Positions 1 through 8,176 of a DNA stretch of 64,000 nucleotides are shown here, piece after piece. Under the pieces are notes generated by a model, which was not told where the DNA came from, did not search any database, and saw only the letters and a list, made by a program, of their open reading frames with translations. The position numbers and the translations under genes are program-made. Within the stretch, counting starts at the first letter, position 1. Each line of letters starts with the position of its first letter. The DNA comes from Xanthobacteraceae bacterium (GTDB taxonomy: Bacteria > Pseudomonadota > Alphaproteobacteria > Rhizobiales > Xanthobacteraceae), in assembly GCA_022844485.1 (NCBI GenBank), contig JALHLQ010000015.1:1-64000 (forward strand). Reading direction: 5' to 3'.

Positions 1-10
1 GTGCGCAGAG

Positions 11-74
11 CCCCCACCCGGTCCTCACGTCGCTGCGCTCGTTCGGACCACCCTCCCCCGCGCGCGGGGGAGGG
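11..74. repeat. Intergenic palindromic element
   Basis: A GC-rich stretch ending in a perfect 24-bp palindrome (CCCTCCCCCGCG followed by its reverse complement at 51-74). The upstream part carries the CGCTGCGCTCGTTCGG text that resembles the small palindromic repeats scattered between genes in Rhizobiales genomes. It lies just upstream of the first small gene and could act as a transcription terminator or a mobile palindrome remnant. The palindrome is seen directly; the repeat-family assignment is inferred from memory of such sequences. Confidence 0.5.
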
Positions 75-117
75 ATGCAAGAACCTCGGCGGCATCGCCA
101 CGCGGGAGGAATGATGC

Positions 118-435
118 ATGTCTGAGGCCACACCGTCTCCACGAAGCAACAAAAACCACAGCGACCTCACCTTGGCCATTCGGCAAGAATGGCGACGGAT
201 GCAATACCGCAAGACAAGCGACCTGCTCGGGCTCTGGCGGGCTTGCGACGCGCGTCGGTGTCGCCGCACCCGCCGTTGCGCGCATCCGGACCTTGCGTGC
301 GAGGGGCTGATGCCACGCATGCTTCTGCCTCAGAGAGAGCGTCTTCAGCTCGCACGATGGGTCCGGACATTCAGGGCGGCGATCGCGGCAAACCGGGAAC
401 CCGCGTGCTGGGACGTGCCCGAGGCGCGTCGATGA
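118..435 (+). CDS. Small basic hypothetical protein
   Basis: A 105-residue, very Arg-rich protein. The ATG is preceded by a near-consensus ribosome binding site (GGAGGA, about 7 bases upstream), the main reason to accept it as real. It contains an IRQEWRRM segment and a Cys/Arg-rich middle (CDARRCRRTRRC) that could hold a metal or bind nucleic acid. Short proteins with a similar CRR..RRC core occur in Rhizobiales, but I know of no assigned function. No signal peptide or membrane segment is visible. It ends about 30 bases before the lipid kinase gene. Confidence 0.5.
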   Translation: MSEATPSPRSNKNHSDLTLAIRQEWRRMQYRKTSDLLGLWRACDARRCRRTRRCAHPDLACEGLMPRMLLPQRERLQLARWVRTFRAAIAANREPACWDVPEARR

Positions 436-465
436 ACTTACCCCACGCCGCCGCGTTCTCCTTCG

Positions 466-1347
466 ATGCACCGCGTCACCGCCGTCCTCAATGCCCGCGC
501 CGGGTCGATCCTCGACCGCGATTCGCAGGAGTTGCGCGCGCAGGTCGCCGACACGCTCCGAGCGCATTTTGGTCCGGTGGACGTGACGCTGGCACACGGG
601 CGTCGCCTGCTGCGCGCCATCGAGCGCGGGGCGACACTCAGCGACACGCTAATCGTCGGCGGCGGCGACGGCAGCGTTTCGCACGCGGCCGCGCTGATGG
701 TGGGCACGGGCAAGACGCTCGGCGTCCTACCGCTCGGCACGGTCAATCTGTTCGCGCGCGATGTCGGCATGCCCGACGATCTCGGCGCGGCCCTGGCCGC
801 GCTCGCGCGGGCCGAGCCGCGCATGGTCGACGTCGGAACGCTGAACGGGCGGCCTTTCCACTCACTGTCCGGCATCGGCTTCTTTTCGCACATGGCGCGC
901 GCGCGCGAGGAATCCCGCGATCTGCCCGGGCGTATCCTTCGCCTCGGCGTTGCCGCGATGCGCGCGCTCGGGCGCACGGGCCGCTTCACCGTGGATATCG
1001 ACATCGGCGGCCGCGAGCGCACCTTCGACACCTATGCCGTGCTCGTCACCAACAACCGCTACGACGCGGCGTGGCGGCGGCCGGCGCTCGATCAGGGTCT
1101 TTTGGAAATCCACGTGGCGGAGGATCGCGGCGCGCTGTCCAAGCTCGGCGCCTGGGCCGATCTCGTCACCGGCGGATGGCGCGACAATCCCGGCATTCAC
1201 AGCTATACCGCAGAACACTTGCGCATCCTCAGCCTCCGCCGGCACGCCTTTGTCTCGACGGACGGCGAATTGAGGCGCGAGCGCGTGCCGCTGTCCTTCG
1301 CCTCATGGCAGAAAGCGTTGCGGGTCCTCGTTCCAACGGCGGTGTGA
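466..1347 (+). CDS. Diacylglycerol kinase family lipid kinase
   Basis: A 293-residue protein of the DAGK catalytic-domain/LCB5 superfamily, which transfers phosphate from ATP to a lipid hydroxyl. The nucleotide-binding GGGDGS motif lies at about residues 65-70, followed by the characteristic PLGTVNLFARDVGMP segment. The N-terminal VLNARAGS matches the family's first strand and loop. Length is normal (about 290-310). The lipid substrate cannot be told from sequence; undecaprenol, diacylglycerol and sphingoid bases are used by different members. The start has no strong ribosome binding site, so it is chosen from family alignment. It lies upstream of and parallel to a lytic transglycosylase, so a cell-envelope role is plausible. 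Confidence 0.85.
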   Translation: MHRVTAVLNARAGSILDRDSQELRAQVADTLRAHFGPVDVTLAHGRRLLRAIERGATLSDTLIVGGGDGSVSHAAALMVGTGKTLGVLPLGTVNLFARDVGMPDDLGAALAALARAEPRMVDVGTLNGRPFHSLSGIGFFSHMARAREESRDLPGRILRLGVAAMRALGRTGRFTVDIDIGGRERTFDTYAVLVTNNRYDAAWRRPALDQGLLEIHVAEDRGALSKLGAWADLVTGGWRDNPGIHSYTAEHLRILSLRRHAFVSTDGELRRERVPLSFASWQKALRVLVPTAV

Positions 1348-1480
1348 ATTTGACTCAGCGCCGCAAGTCGGGCTTTTGTTCCCTCGGTTCCGCGCGGATG
1401 CGGGCCGCGGCGGGGTCGCAAACTCGCCGGATTTCACGGGCACAAACCTGCATCCGCAACAACGAAGGTGATTCGGTGTG

Positions 1481-1990
1481 ATGCGATTCCTCCTGATGGG
1501 CGCTCTTCTTCTGTCTTCCTCCATCGCCGCTTCGGCGCAGTCTCCGCAACATCTCCAAGGCCTGATCGCCGCGCATGCGCGCGCGAACGGCGTGCCGGAG
1601 CCGCTCGTGCATCGGGTGATCATCCGCGAGAGCCGCTACAATCCGCGCGCCATCGGGCAGGGCGGCGCGATGGGGCTGATGCAGATCAAGCACGCGACCG
1701 CGCGCGCGATGGGTTATGGCGGCCCGCCGTCCGGCCTGCTCGATGCGAACACCAACATGACCTATGCCGTGCGCTATCTCGCGGGCGCCTACCGCGCCGC
1801 GCGCGGCAATCACGATCTCGCCGTCTCCTATTACGCGCGCGGCTATTATTACGAAGCGAAGCGGCAAGGTTTCTCGCCCTATACGCTGGCGCGGCACACG
1901 GGCGGTTCGGTCGATCTTGCGGTGCAGCCGCGTCGCGGGGCCAACGCGCAGATCGTCTATTATACCGACGACCGCTACCCGGCGCGCTAG
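1481..1990 (+). CDS. Lytic transglycosylase, SLT domain
   Basis: A 169-residue exported peptidoglycan-cleaving enzyme of the SLT/goose-lysozyme fold. Residues 1-20 form a signal peptide ending ASA. The catalytic glutamate sits in IIRESRYNP (about residue 50), followed by the family-defining GAMGLMQI and later the NTNMTYAVRYLAGAY repeat. The protein is a minimal SLT domain with no cell-wall binding module. A GTG directly before the chosen ATG is an equal alternative start. Such proteins cleave the glycan strand to 1,6-anhydro products in the periplasm for turnover or for assembly of envelope machines; nothing nearby specifies which. Confidence 0.88.
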   Translation: MRFLLMGALLLSSSIAASAQSPQHLQGLIAAHARANGVPEPLVHRVIIRESRYNPRAIGQGGAMGLMQIKHATARAMGYGGPPSGLLDANTNMTYAVRYLAGAYRAARGNHDLAVSYYARGYYYEAKRQGFSPYTLARHTGGSVDLAVQPRRGANAQIVYYTDDRYPAR

Positions 1991-1995
1991 GCGGG

Positions 1996-2025
1996 TTGAA
2001 CGGCGCGTCCGCTCGGCCATATAGC
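1996..2025 (+). promoter_or_regulatory. Candidate promoter giving a leaderless mRNA
   Basis: TTGAAC and TATAGC lie 18 bases apart. The -10 box ends only four bases before the ATG of the GNAT gene and no Shine-Dalgarno sequence is present. Transcription would begin at or within a base or two of the start codon. The boxes are seen; leaderless initiation is inferred. Confidence 0.45.
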
Positions 2026-2029
2026 GGAA

Positions 2030-2638
2030 ATGGCCGCGGACGCAGACACCCTCGACATCGCCCCGCTCAGCGGGCCTGCGCTGGAAGTCGCGCTCGACGA
2101 CCTCGCGCGCCTGCGCATCGCCGTGTTCCGCGAGTATCCCTATCTCTACGACGGCACGCCCGACTACGAGGCGCGCTATCTCGACAGGTTCGCCAAGGCG
2201 AAGGACGGGATCATCGTCGTCGCGCGCGACGCGGACCGCGTGGTCGGCTGCGCGACCGGCTCGGCGCTCTCGGCGCACCACCAGCAATTCGCCGCGCCGT
2301 TCCTCGATGCCGGCTACGACATCGACTCGATCTTCTATTGCGGCGAGTCGGTGCTGTTGCGCGAGTATCGCGGCCGCGGTCTCGGGCACGCGTTCTTCGA
2401 CCGCCGCGAGGCGCATGCGAAGGAGCGCGGCTATCGCTTTTCCACGTTCTCCTCCGTCGTGCGGCCGCCCGACCATCCGCTGAGGCCGACGAACTATCGG
2501 CCGCTCGATTCCTTCTGGCAGAAGCGCGGCTACCGCAAAGCCGAAGGGCTCGTCACGACCTTCTCCTGGAAGGACATCGACCGGGAGGCCGAGAGCGGGC
2601 ATCCCATGCAGTTCTGGATCCGCGAGTTGGCGGCCTGA
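2030..2638 (+). CDS. GNAT family N-acetyltransferase
   Basis: A 202-residue acyl-CoA-dependent transferase of the GNAT superfamily. The acetyl-CoA binding segment is EYRGRGLGHAFFDRREAHAKERG, with the R/Q-x-x-G-x-G/A pattern realised as RGRGLG. The central strand IIVVARDADRVVGCATG is typical. The N-terminal part (VFREYPYLYDGTPDYEARYL) and the C-terminal RKAEGLVTTFSWKDID belong to a subfamily common in Proteobacteria whose acceptor is unknown. It is followed by a separate promoter and the nitrilase-family gene, so functional linkage is uncertain. No ribosome binding site is present, in keeping with leaderless translation. Confidence 0.85.
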   Translation: MAADADTLDIAPLSGPALEVALDDLARLRIAVFREYPYLYDGTPDYEARYLDRFAKAKDGIIVVARDADRVVGCATGSALSAHHQQFAAPFLDAGYDIDSIFYCGESVLLREYRGRGLGHAFFDRREAHAKERGYRFSTFSSVVRPPDHPLRPTNYRPLDSFWQKRGYRKAEGLVTTFSWKDIDREAESGHPMQFWIRELAA

Positions 2639-2652
2639 ACCGGTCGCGGGCG

Positions 2653-2681
2653 TTGACACCTCGCCCGCGCGGCGCAACCTT
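2653..2681 (+). promoter_or_regulatory. Candidate leaderless promoter with hairpin
   Basis: TTGACA at 2653-2658 with a 17-base spacer to a weak -10 (AACCTT), placing the start of transcription at about the A of the next ATG. The -35 box lies in the loop of an inverted repeat (GCGGGCG, 9 bases, CGCCCGC; 2646-2668), which may terminate the upstream gene or modulate this promoter. Confidence 0.35.
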
Positions 2682-2687
2682 GTCCGC

Positions 2688-3581
2688 ATGGCCTCTCTTC
2701 GCATCGCCGCCGCGCAATATCCGATCGACCGACTGTCGGATCTTGCGAGCTTCGAAATGAAGCTGTCGCAATGGGTGGCGGAAGCCGTGGATGGCGGCGC
2801 CAAGCTGCTCGTCTTCCCCGAATATGGAAGCATGGAGCTTGCGAGCATCTTCGGCGACAAGATCGCCTCGGACCTCGCGCGCTCGATCGCGGCGATCCAG
2901 GACCTGCTGCCGGAGGTTGATGCGCTGCATGCCGCGCTCGCGCGCAAGCACGGCATCTATATCCTCGCCGCGAGCGCGCCGGTGCGCCAGATCGACGGCG
3001 GCTTCGTCAACACCGCGCGCCTGTTCGCCCCGCACGGCGTCGGCGCGCAGGAGAAGCTCGTGATGACGCGCTTCGAGCGCGAGACCTGGAAGATCGCTCC
3101 GGGGCGCGGCTTGCGCGTGTTCGACACGGCGATCGGCCGCATCGGCGTTTCGATCTGCTACGATGCGGAGTTCCCCTTGATCGTGCGCACGCTGGCGGAG
3201 GCCGGCGCGCAAATGATCCTCGTTCCCTCCTGCACGGACACGCTGGCCGGCTATCACCGGGTGCGGCTCGCCTGCGCCGCGCGCGCGCTCGAGAACCAAT
3301 GCTATGTCGTGCAGGCGCCGACGGTCGGCGCGGCGCCTTGGTCGCCCGCGGTCGACATCAATATCGGCGCCGCCGGCGTGTTCTCGACGCCCGACGCCGG
3401 CATGCCCGACGACGGCGTGATCGCAACCGGCAGGCTCGACGAGCCGGCCTGGGTGTTCGCCGATCTCGATCTGGCACGGATCGACGCCGTGCGCCGGGCG
3501 GGGCAGGTGCTCAACTTCGCGCATTGGCGCGACCAGCCCGGTGCGCCGGTTCTGCCGCGCGCCGACGTCGTCAAACTTTGA
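2688..3581 (+). CDS. Carbon-nitrogen hydrolase (nitrilase superfamily)
   Basis: A 297-residue amidase/nitrilase-fold enzyme. The Glu-Lys-Cys triad is visible: Glu45 in LLVFPEYGS, Lys123 in AQEKLVM, and Cys157 in VSICYDAEFP. These enzymes hydrolyse non-peptide C-N bonds (amides, carbamoyl groups, rarely nitriles) through a Cys-thioester intermediate. It appears cytoplasmic, with no signal peptide. The adjacent GNAT gene is often found beside such hydrolases, and fused GNAT-nitrilase proteins exist, so the pair may act on the same amide metabolite; that is inference. The exact substrate cannot be called. Confidence 0.88.
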   Translation: MASLRIAAAQYPIDRLSDLASFEMKLSQWVAEAVDGGAKLLVFPEYGSMELASIFGDKIASDLARSIAAIQDLLPEVDALHAALARKHGIYILAASAPVRQIDGGFVNTARLFAPHGVGAQEKLVMTRFERETWKIAPGRGLRVFDTAIGRIGVSICYDAEFPLIVRTLAEAGAQMILVPSCTDTLAGYHRVRLACAARALENQCYVVQAPTVGAAPWSPAVDINIGAAGVFSTPDAGMPDDGVIATGRLDEPAWVFADLDLARIDAVRRAGQVLNFAHWRDQPGAPVLPRADVVKL

Positions 3582-3582
3582 C

Positions 3583-4286
3583 TCAGCGAACCAGCTCGAA
3601 GCTGACCGTCAACGACACGCGGAGCGTTTCCTCGCCGGCTGCAATCGGCGTCTGCGCCGGCGCCGTGGCGCGCATGACGTTGACGCGCGGCACGCCGACG
3701 CCGGTTTCGTTGATCGCGACCACGCGGCCAAGCTGCGCGCCGGCTGCCTGCGCATAGATCTCCGCCGTGCGTCGGCGACGGCGGCCGCGCGCACCGTGTC
3801 CAGGAGCTTGGAAGACTCGCTCACCTGGAAATCGACGCCGTGCACGGTGTTGGCGCCGGCGGCGATCAGCCGGTCGAGCGCGTCGCCGATCTTTGCGATG
3901 TCGCGCAGCCGCAGCGTGACGTTGTTGGACGCCTGATAGCCGCTGATGCGCGGCGGCTCGTTGCGCCCGTCCTGCTGCGGGCGGCTGAAGAGGGGCTGCA
4001 CGGAAATCCGCGCGGTCTGGATGTTCTTCGGCTCGACGCCGGCCTCCTTGGCGGCCGACAGCACGGCCGTCATCATGCGCGCGTTCACCTCGGCGGCCTC
4101 GCGCGCGGTCTTGGCCTGATTGGTGACGCCGGCGCGGATCTCGGCGAGGTCCGGCTGAACGGAGGTGCTCGCTTCGCCGGACACGGTGACGTTCGGCAGG
4201 GTCAAGTCCTGCCCGCGCGCGGAGGCGACGAGAATCGCCGCGAGCAGCAGCGCCATGAAGAGAGGCATCAAGAGAAAACGCAGCAT
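3583..4286 (-). pseudogene. SIMPL (DUF541) domain protein, frameshifted
   Basis: The gene starts at 4286 with a signal peptide (MLRFLLMPLFMALLLAAILVAS) and continues through recognisable SIMPL sequence (NVTVSGEASTSVQPDLAEI, later KNIQTARISVQP and LRDIAKIGDALDRLI). Near 3765-3770 the frame is lost: after AAAVADARR the reading shifts, and the family-like continuation AEIYAQAAGAQLGRVVAIN to SFELVR and a TGA at 3583 lies in another frame. A net loss of one base (or four) explains this. The track ORF therefore carries an Arg-rich nonsense tail. SIMPL proteins are periplasmic or membrane-linked and poorly understood. Either true decay or a sequencing error is possible; the coding quality after the shift suggests a recent event. 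Confidence 0.8.
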
Positions 4287-4377
4287 GTCGGTGCTCCGCC
4301 GGAATTTTGCGGCCAATGTTGCGAGAGCGGCCGCGCCGTGCTTAACGTGCCGCCGCGTGCGTTCCAAGGCAACTGCC

Positions 4378-4453
4378 GGGCCCGTAGCTCAATGGTCAGA
4401 GCCGGCCGCTCATAACGGTCTGGTTGGAGGTTCGAGTCCTCCCGGGCCCACCA
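4378..4453 (+). tRNA. tRNA-Ile2 (CAU anticodon, lysidine type)
   Basis: A full 76-base cloverleaf with encoded CCA: acceptor GGGCCCG/CGGGCCC, D-stem GCTC/GAGC, anticodon stem GGCCG/CGGTC with loop CTCATAA, and T-stem GGAGG/CCTCC around TTCGAGT. The CAT anticodon could be Met or Ile2. The C4-G69 and C5-G68 pairs are known determinants for TilS, which converts the wobble C to lysidine so that the tRNA reads AUA. The acceptor stem differs from elongator and initiator Met tRNAs. I therefore call Ile2. Confidence 0.9.
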
Positions 4454-4610
4454 GCAGTGGCCGCCGCTTTTTTCTGCGGCGAACGGTTCCCACGTCTCGG
4501 AAAAATGCTCTAATCTGGCGGCGAGCGCTCTTCAACGAGACGTTCGACAAGAAGCGCAAGGAGCGCCAAGAAGCCTTCGTCACCAGGGAAGAAACGCAAC
4601 AGGAGGCGTC

Positions 4611-5855
4611 ATGAAAACTCGCTTGATTGCCGCAGCCGTCGGGATCGCCGCACTGGTATCGACCAGTGGATTCTCCGTCGCGCAGGAAACCATCAAGATC
4701 GCCTTTATCGATCCCCTGTCCGGGCCTGGCGCAACCGTCGGGGAAATCGGGCTGAAGACCTTCCAGTACCTCATTGACGAACTGAACGCCAAAGGCGGCG
4801 CGGCCAACCGCAAGTTCGAGCTGCTGGCGCTCGACAACAAGGTGAATCCGCAGGAAAGCCTCGTGCAATTGCAAAAGGCGGTCGATGCGGGCGCGCGCAT
4901 CGTCACGCAAGGCAACGGCTCCTCGGTCGCCGCCGCCATTGCCGACTGGGTGGCGAAATTCAACGACCGCAATCCCGGCAAGGAAGTCCTCTATCTCAAT
5001 TACGCCGCGGTCGATCCGGTGCTCACCAACGACAAGTGCACCTTCTCGCATTTCCGGTGGGACGCGAATTCCGACATCAAGATGGAAGCGCTCACCAACT
5101 ACATGAAGGGCAAGCCCGAGATCAAAAAGGTCTATCTGATCAATCAGGACTATTCCTTCGGGCATGCCGTGCGCGGCGCCGCGGTGGCCATGCTGAAGGC
5201 CAAGCGCCCCGACATCCAGATCGTCGGCGACGAGCTGCATCCGCTCCTGAAGATCACGGACTTCGCTCCCTATATCGCCAAGATCAAGGCGTCCGGCGCG
5301 GACACCGTCATCACCGGCAACTGGAGCCAGGACTTCGCGCTGCTGTTGAAGGCGGCGGCCGATGCCGGCCTGCAAGTGGACTGGTACACTTACTATGCCA
5401 GCGGCGCGGGCGGGCCGACGGCTGTCAAGCAAACAGGCCTGAACCACCGCGTGTTCGCGATCCAGGAAGGCTCGGCCAACATCCCGCATGCGCCCTCGCA
5501 GGCGACGGAAAAGGCGTTCCGCGACAAGTACGGCGTCGGCATCTTCTATCCGCGCGCCTTCAACCAGATGCGGATGCTGGCCGCTGCCATCAACAAGGTC
5601 GGCTCGACCGACTACGCCAAGCTCGGCGCGGCGCTCGAGGACATGAAGTTCGACGTCTTCACCGGCGGCGACGGATTCATGCGCCGGGAGGATCACCAGT
5701 TCTTCCAGCCGATGTACATCGTCTCCTTCGGCGAGCGCGGCGCGGCCGAGCCGTTCGACGAAGAGAAGACCGGCTGGGGCTGGCGCACCGTCGCTAGGCT
5801 CGTGGCGCAAGATACGCTGGTGCCGACCACCTGCAAAATGAAGCGCCCCGGCTGA
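4611..5855 (+). CDS. Liv-type ABC transporter substrate-binding protein
   Basis: A 414-residue periplasmic binding protein of the Leu/Ile/Val (type I, PBP1) family. A signal peptide spans about residues 1-25 and ends SVAQ. The mature start (ETIKIAFIDPLSGPGATVGEIGL) is typical of the family, as is LQKAVDAGARIVTQGNGSS. A strong AGGAGG site lies 5 bases before the ATG. The family carries branched-chain amino acids but also amides, aromatic acids and urea, so the ligand is unknown. It heads an operon with two permease and two ATPase genes. Another complete Liv set lies further on in the minus strand. Confidence 0.9.
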   Translation: MKTRLIAAAVGIAALVSTSGFSVAQETIKIAFIDPLSGPGATVGEIGLKTFQYLIDELNAKGGAANRKFELLALDNKVNPQESLVQLQKAVDAGARIVTQGNGSSVAAAIADWVAKFNDRNPGKEVLYLNYAAVDPVLTNDKCTFSHFRWDANSDIKMEALTNYMKGKPEIKKVYLINQDYSFGHAVRGAAVAMLKAKRPDIQIVGDELHPLLKITDFAPYIAKIKASGADTVITGNWSQDFALLLKAAADAGLQVDWYTYYASGAGGPTAVKQTGLNHRVFAIQEGSANIPHAPSQATEKAFRDKYGVGIFYPRAFNQMRMLAAAINKVGSTDYAKLGAALEDMKFDVFTGGDGFMRREDHQFFQPMYIVSFGERGAAEPFDEEKTGWGWRTVARLVAQDTLVPTTCKMKRPG

Positions 5856-5921
5856 TTTGCTGGTCTCGCGCCGGCCGGCCGTCAGCCGGTCGGCGCAGCG
5901 TCGTCGCCGGAGAAGCGGCAA

Positions 5922-6872
5922 GTGGCCGAACTGGTCATCATCTCAACGCTCAACGGCGTTCTCTACGGCCTCTTGCTGTTCCTGATGGCGAGCGGTCTGA
6001 CGCTCATCTTTTCGATGATGGGCGTGCTCAATTTCGCGCATGCCAGCTTCTACATGCTGGGCGCCTTCTTCGGCTTCCAGATCAGTCGGTGGGCGGGTTT
6101 TTGGCCGGCGCTGGTCTTTGCCCCGCTCCTCGTCGCGGGCGTCGGCGCGGTCGTGGAACGCTTCGGCCTCCGCCATGTCCATAAACACGGGCATGTCGCC
6201 GAGCTTCTCTTCACCTTTGGGCTGGCCTTCGTGATCGAGGAGGTGGTGCAGATCATCTGGGGCAAGGCGCCGGTCGATTTCCGCGTCCCCGCCGCGCTCG
6301 ACTTTCCGGCCTTCACGGTCTTCGCCACCAACTATCCCGCCTACAAGCTCTTCATGCTCGCCGTTTCGATTGCGATTTTCATCGGCCTCTTCGTCATGCT
6401 CACGCACACGCGCATCGGCCTCATCGTGCAGGCGGCGCTGACGCATCCGCACATGGTGGCGCATCTCGGCCACAACGTTCCGCTGATCTTCATGTCGGTG
6501 TTCGCGATCGGCGCTGCGCTGGCCGGCATCGCCGGCGTGATCGCAGGGCCGGCGCTCGTCACGCAGTCGAGCATGGCGGCGTTGCTCGGGCCGATCCTGT
6601 TCGTGGTGGTGGTGGTCGGCGGGCTCGGTTCGCTGCAAGGCGCGCTGTTCGCATCGCTCCTGATCGGGCTGCTGCAGACCTTCGCGATCTCAGTCAGCCT
6701 TTCGCTCTCGGAGATCTTCGCCGGCTCCGGCTTCAGTCCGCAGCCGAAGACGCTGCTCGACGATCTCTGGCGCGTGACCGTCGCGCAGATCGCGCCGATC
6801 CTTCCCTATGCGCTCTTGATCCTGGTGCTGATCTTCCGGCCGACCGGCCTGTTCGGGAACCGGGAAACATGA
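5922..6872 (+). CDS. Liv-type ABC permease, LivH class
   Basis: A 316-residue inner-membrane permease with about eight or more hydrophobic segments, starting at GTG. The MGVLNFAHASFYMLGAFFG segment near residue 30 is the classic LivH signature, and the C-terminus ends in LIFRPTGLFG. It pairs with the LivM-class permease that starts inside its stop codon (ATGA overlap), giving translational coupling. Length is slightly above the usual 290-300. Confidence 0.9.
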   Translation: MAELVIISTLNGVLYGLLLFLMASGLTLIFSMMGVLNFAHASFYMLGAFFGFQISRWAGFWPALVFAPLLVAGVGAVVERFGLRHVHKHGHVAELLFTFGLAFVIEEVVQIIWGKAPVDFRVPAALDFPAFTVFATNYPAYKLFMLAVSIAIFIGLFVMLTHTRIGLIVQAALTHPHMVAHLGHNVPLIFMSVFAIGAALAGIAGVIAGPALVTQSSMAALLGPILFVVVVVGGLGSLQGALFASLLIGLLQTFAISVSLSLSEIFAGSGFSPQPKTLLDDLWRVTVAQIAPILPYALLILVLIFRPTGLFGNRET

Positions 6873-8176
6873 CGCAGCTCGCCACGCGCGTTCCGGCAGA
6901 AGCGGCGGCAAGGAGTCGCGCGACTCTGGCGCGCGTCGCTCCTTACGGCGTGTGGGCCGGGTTTGCCCTTCTTCTGCTTCTCCTCCCGCTCGTCTTCCGC
7001 TCGGGCACTGCGCTGACCGTGATGAGCCTGATGGGGATCGCCGTCATCTTCGCGCTCTCCTACAACATGCTGCTCGGCCAAACCGGGATGCTCTCCTTCG
7101 GCCATGCCGTCTATTACGGGCTCGGCGCCTATATCACGGTGCACGCCATGAATGCCGTTGCGGCCAAGCTGCCGATGCCGCTCGTTCTCATGCCGCTCGT
7201 CGGCGGCGTCGCCGGGCTCGCCTTTGCGATGCTGTTCGGCTGGGTCTCCACGAAGCGCAGCGGGACCGCTTTCGCGATGATCTCGCTCGGACTGGCGGAA
7301 CTCGTCGGCTCGAGCTCGCTCATCCTGCGCTCCTTCTTCGGCGGTGAGGAGGGCGTCTCCGCCGACCGCACGAAGCTCGTCGCCCTCTTCGGCTGGAGTT
7401 TCGGGCCGCAGTTCCAGATGTATTACCTGATCGCGGCCTGGTGTTTCGTCAGCGCGGCTGCGATGTACGCGCTGACGCGCACGCCGCTCGGGCGGATGTG
7501 CAATGCGGTGCGGGACAATCCGGAACGCGTGCAGTTCGTCGGCTACAATCCGCAGCTCGTGCGCTTCATCGCCTTCTCGCTGTCCGGCTTCTTCGCCGGC
7601 ATCGCCGGCGGACTGGTGGCAATCAATTTCGAGCTGGCGAATGCCGCGCTCTTCAGCGCCACGCAGTCCGGCAACGTGCTGCTTGCGACCGTCATCGGCG
7701 GCTCGGGCTATTTCTTCGGCCCGATGCTCGGGGCGGCGCTCGTCATCTATCTGCAGAACATGCTGAGCGATCTCACCGAAGTCTGGCAGCTCTATTTCGG
7801 CCTCGTGTTCATCGCCGCGATCATGTATGCGCCCGGCGGTCTCGCCGGTCTCGTCATGATGCATCGTCCGATCTGGCGCTCGGGCGGGCTCTTCCGCGTC
7901 CTGCCGTCCTACGCGCTGATGCTCTTGCCCATCCTCCTGCTCGGCGGCGGCCTTTCGCTGCTGGTCGAAATGACCGCGCATCTGAGCCTCAAGGGCGCGG
8001 AAGGATCCGTCATGAAAGCGGCGGGGATCGCCTTCGACGCCAAGCATTGGCTGCCCTGGGCGCTCGCGGTTGCCTCCGCCGCGTCGGGCGCCGCGCTCGG
8101 CGCTTTTGCCTGGCGCGCGGTGAAGACCGCTTGGGAAGAGGCTCGCGTCGCGGCGCGCGAGCGGGGTTTCGGATGA
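6869..8176 (+). CDS. Liv-type ABC permease, LivM class, C-terminally extended
   Basis: A 435-residue permease. The core (about residues 20-330) carries the LivM signature SYNMLLGQTGMLSFGHAVYYGLG and the cytoplasmic-loop motif for ATPase contact (RDNPERVQFVGYNP). It is about 100 residues longer than usual. The extra C-terminal part contains two more hydrophobic stretches (LPSYALMLLPILLLGGGLSLL and LPWALAVASAASGAALGAFAW) and ends in a charged tail. Such extensions occur in some Liv systems without a known role. It overlaps the LivG gene by ATGA. Confidence 0.88.
   Translation: MTQLATRVPAEAAARSRATLARVAPYGVWAGFALLLLLLPLVFRSGTALTVMSLMGIAVIFALSYNMLLGQTGMLSFGHAVYYGLGAYITVHAMNAVAAKLPMPLVLMPLVGGVAGLAFAMLFGWVSTKRSGTAFAMISLGLAELVGSSSLILRSFFGGEEGVSADRTKLVALFGWSFGPQFQMYYLIAAWCFVSAAAMYALTRTPLGRMCNAVRDNPERVQFVGYNPQLVRFIAFSLSGFFAGIAGGLVAINFELANAALFSATQSGNVLLATVIGGSGYFFGPMLGAALVIYLQNMLSDLTEVWQLYFGLVFIAAIMYAPGGLAGLVMMHRPIWRSGGLFRVLPSYALMLLPILLLGGGLSLLVEMTAHLSLKGAEGSVMKAAGIAFDAKHWLPWALAVASAASGAALGAFAWRAVKTAWEEARVAARERGFG

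Noticed and set aside
2646-2668. Rho-independent terminator after the GNAT gene
   Set aside because: The GCGGGCG/CGCCCGC hairpin has no T-run and contains the -35 box of the next gene, so it is described with the promoter instead.
4410-5921. 503-residue minus-strand ORF over the first Liv binding protein and tRNA
   Set aside because: It runs through a tRNA and a well-marked binding-protein gene; no own motifs.
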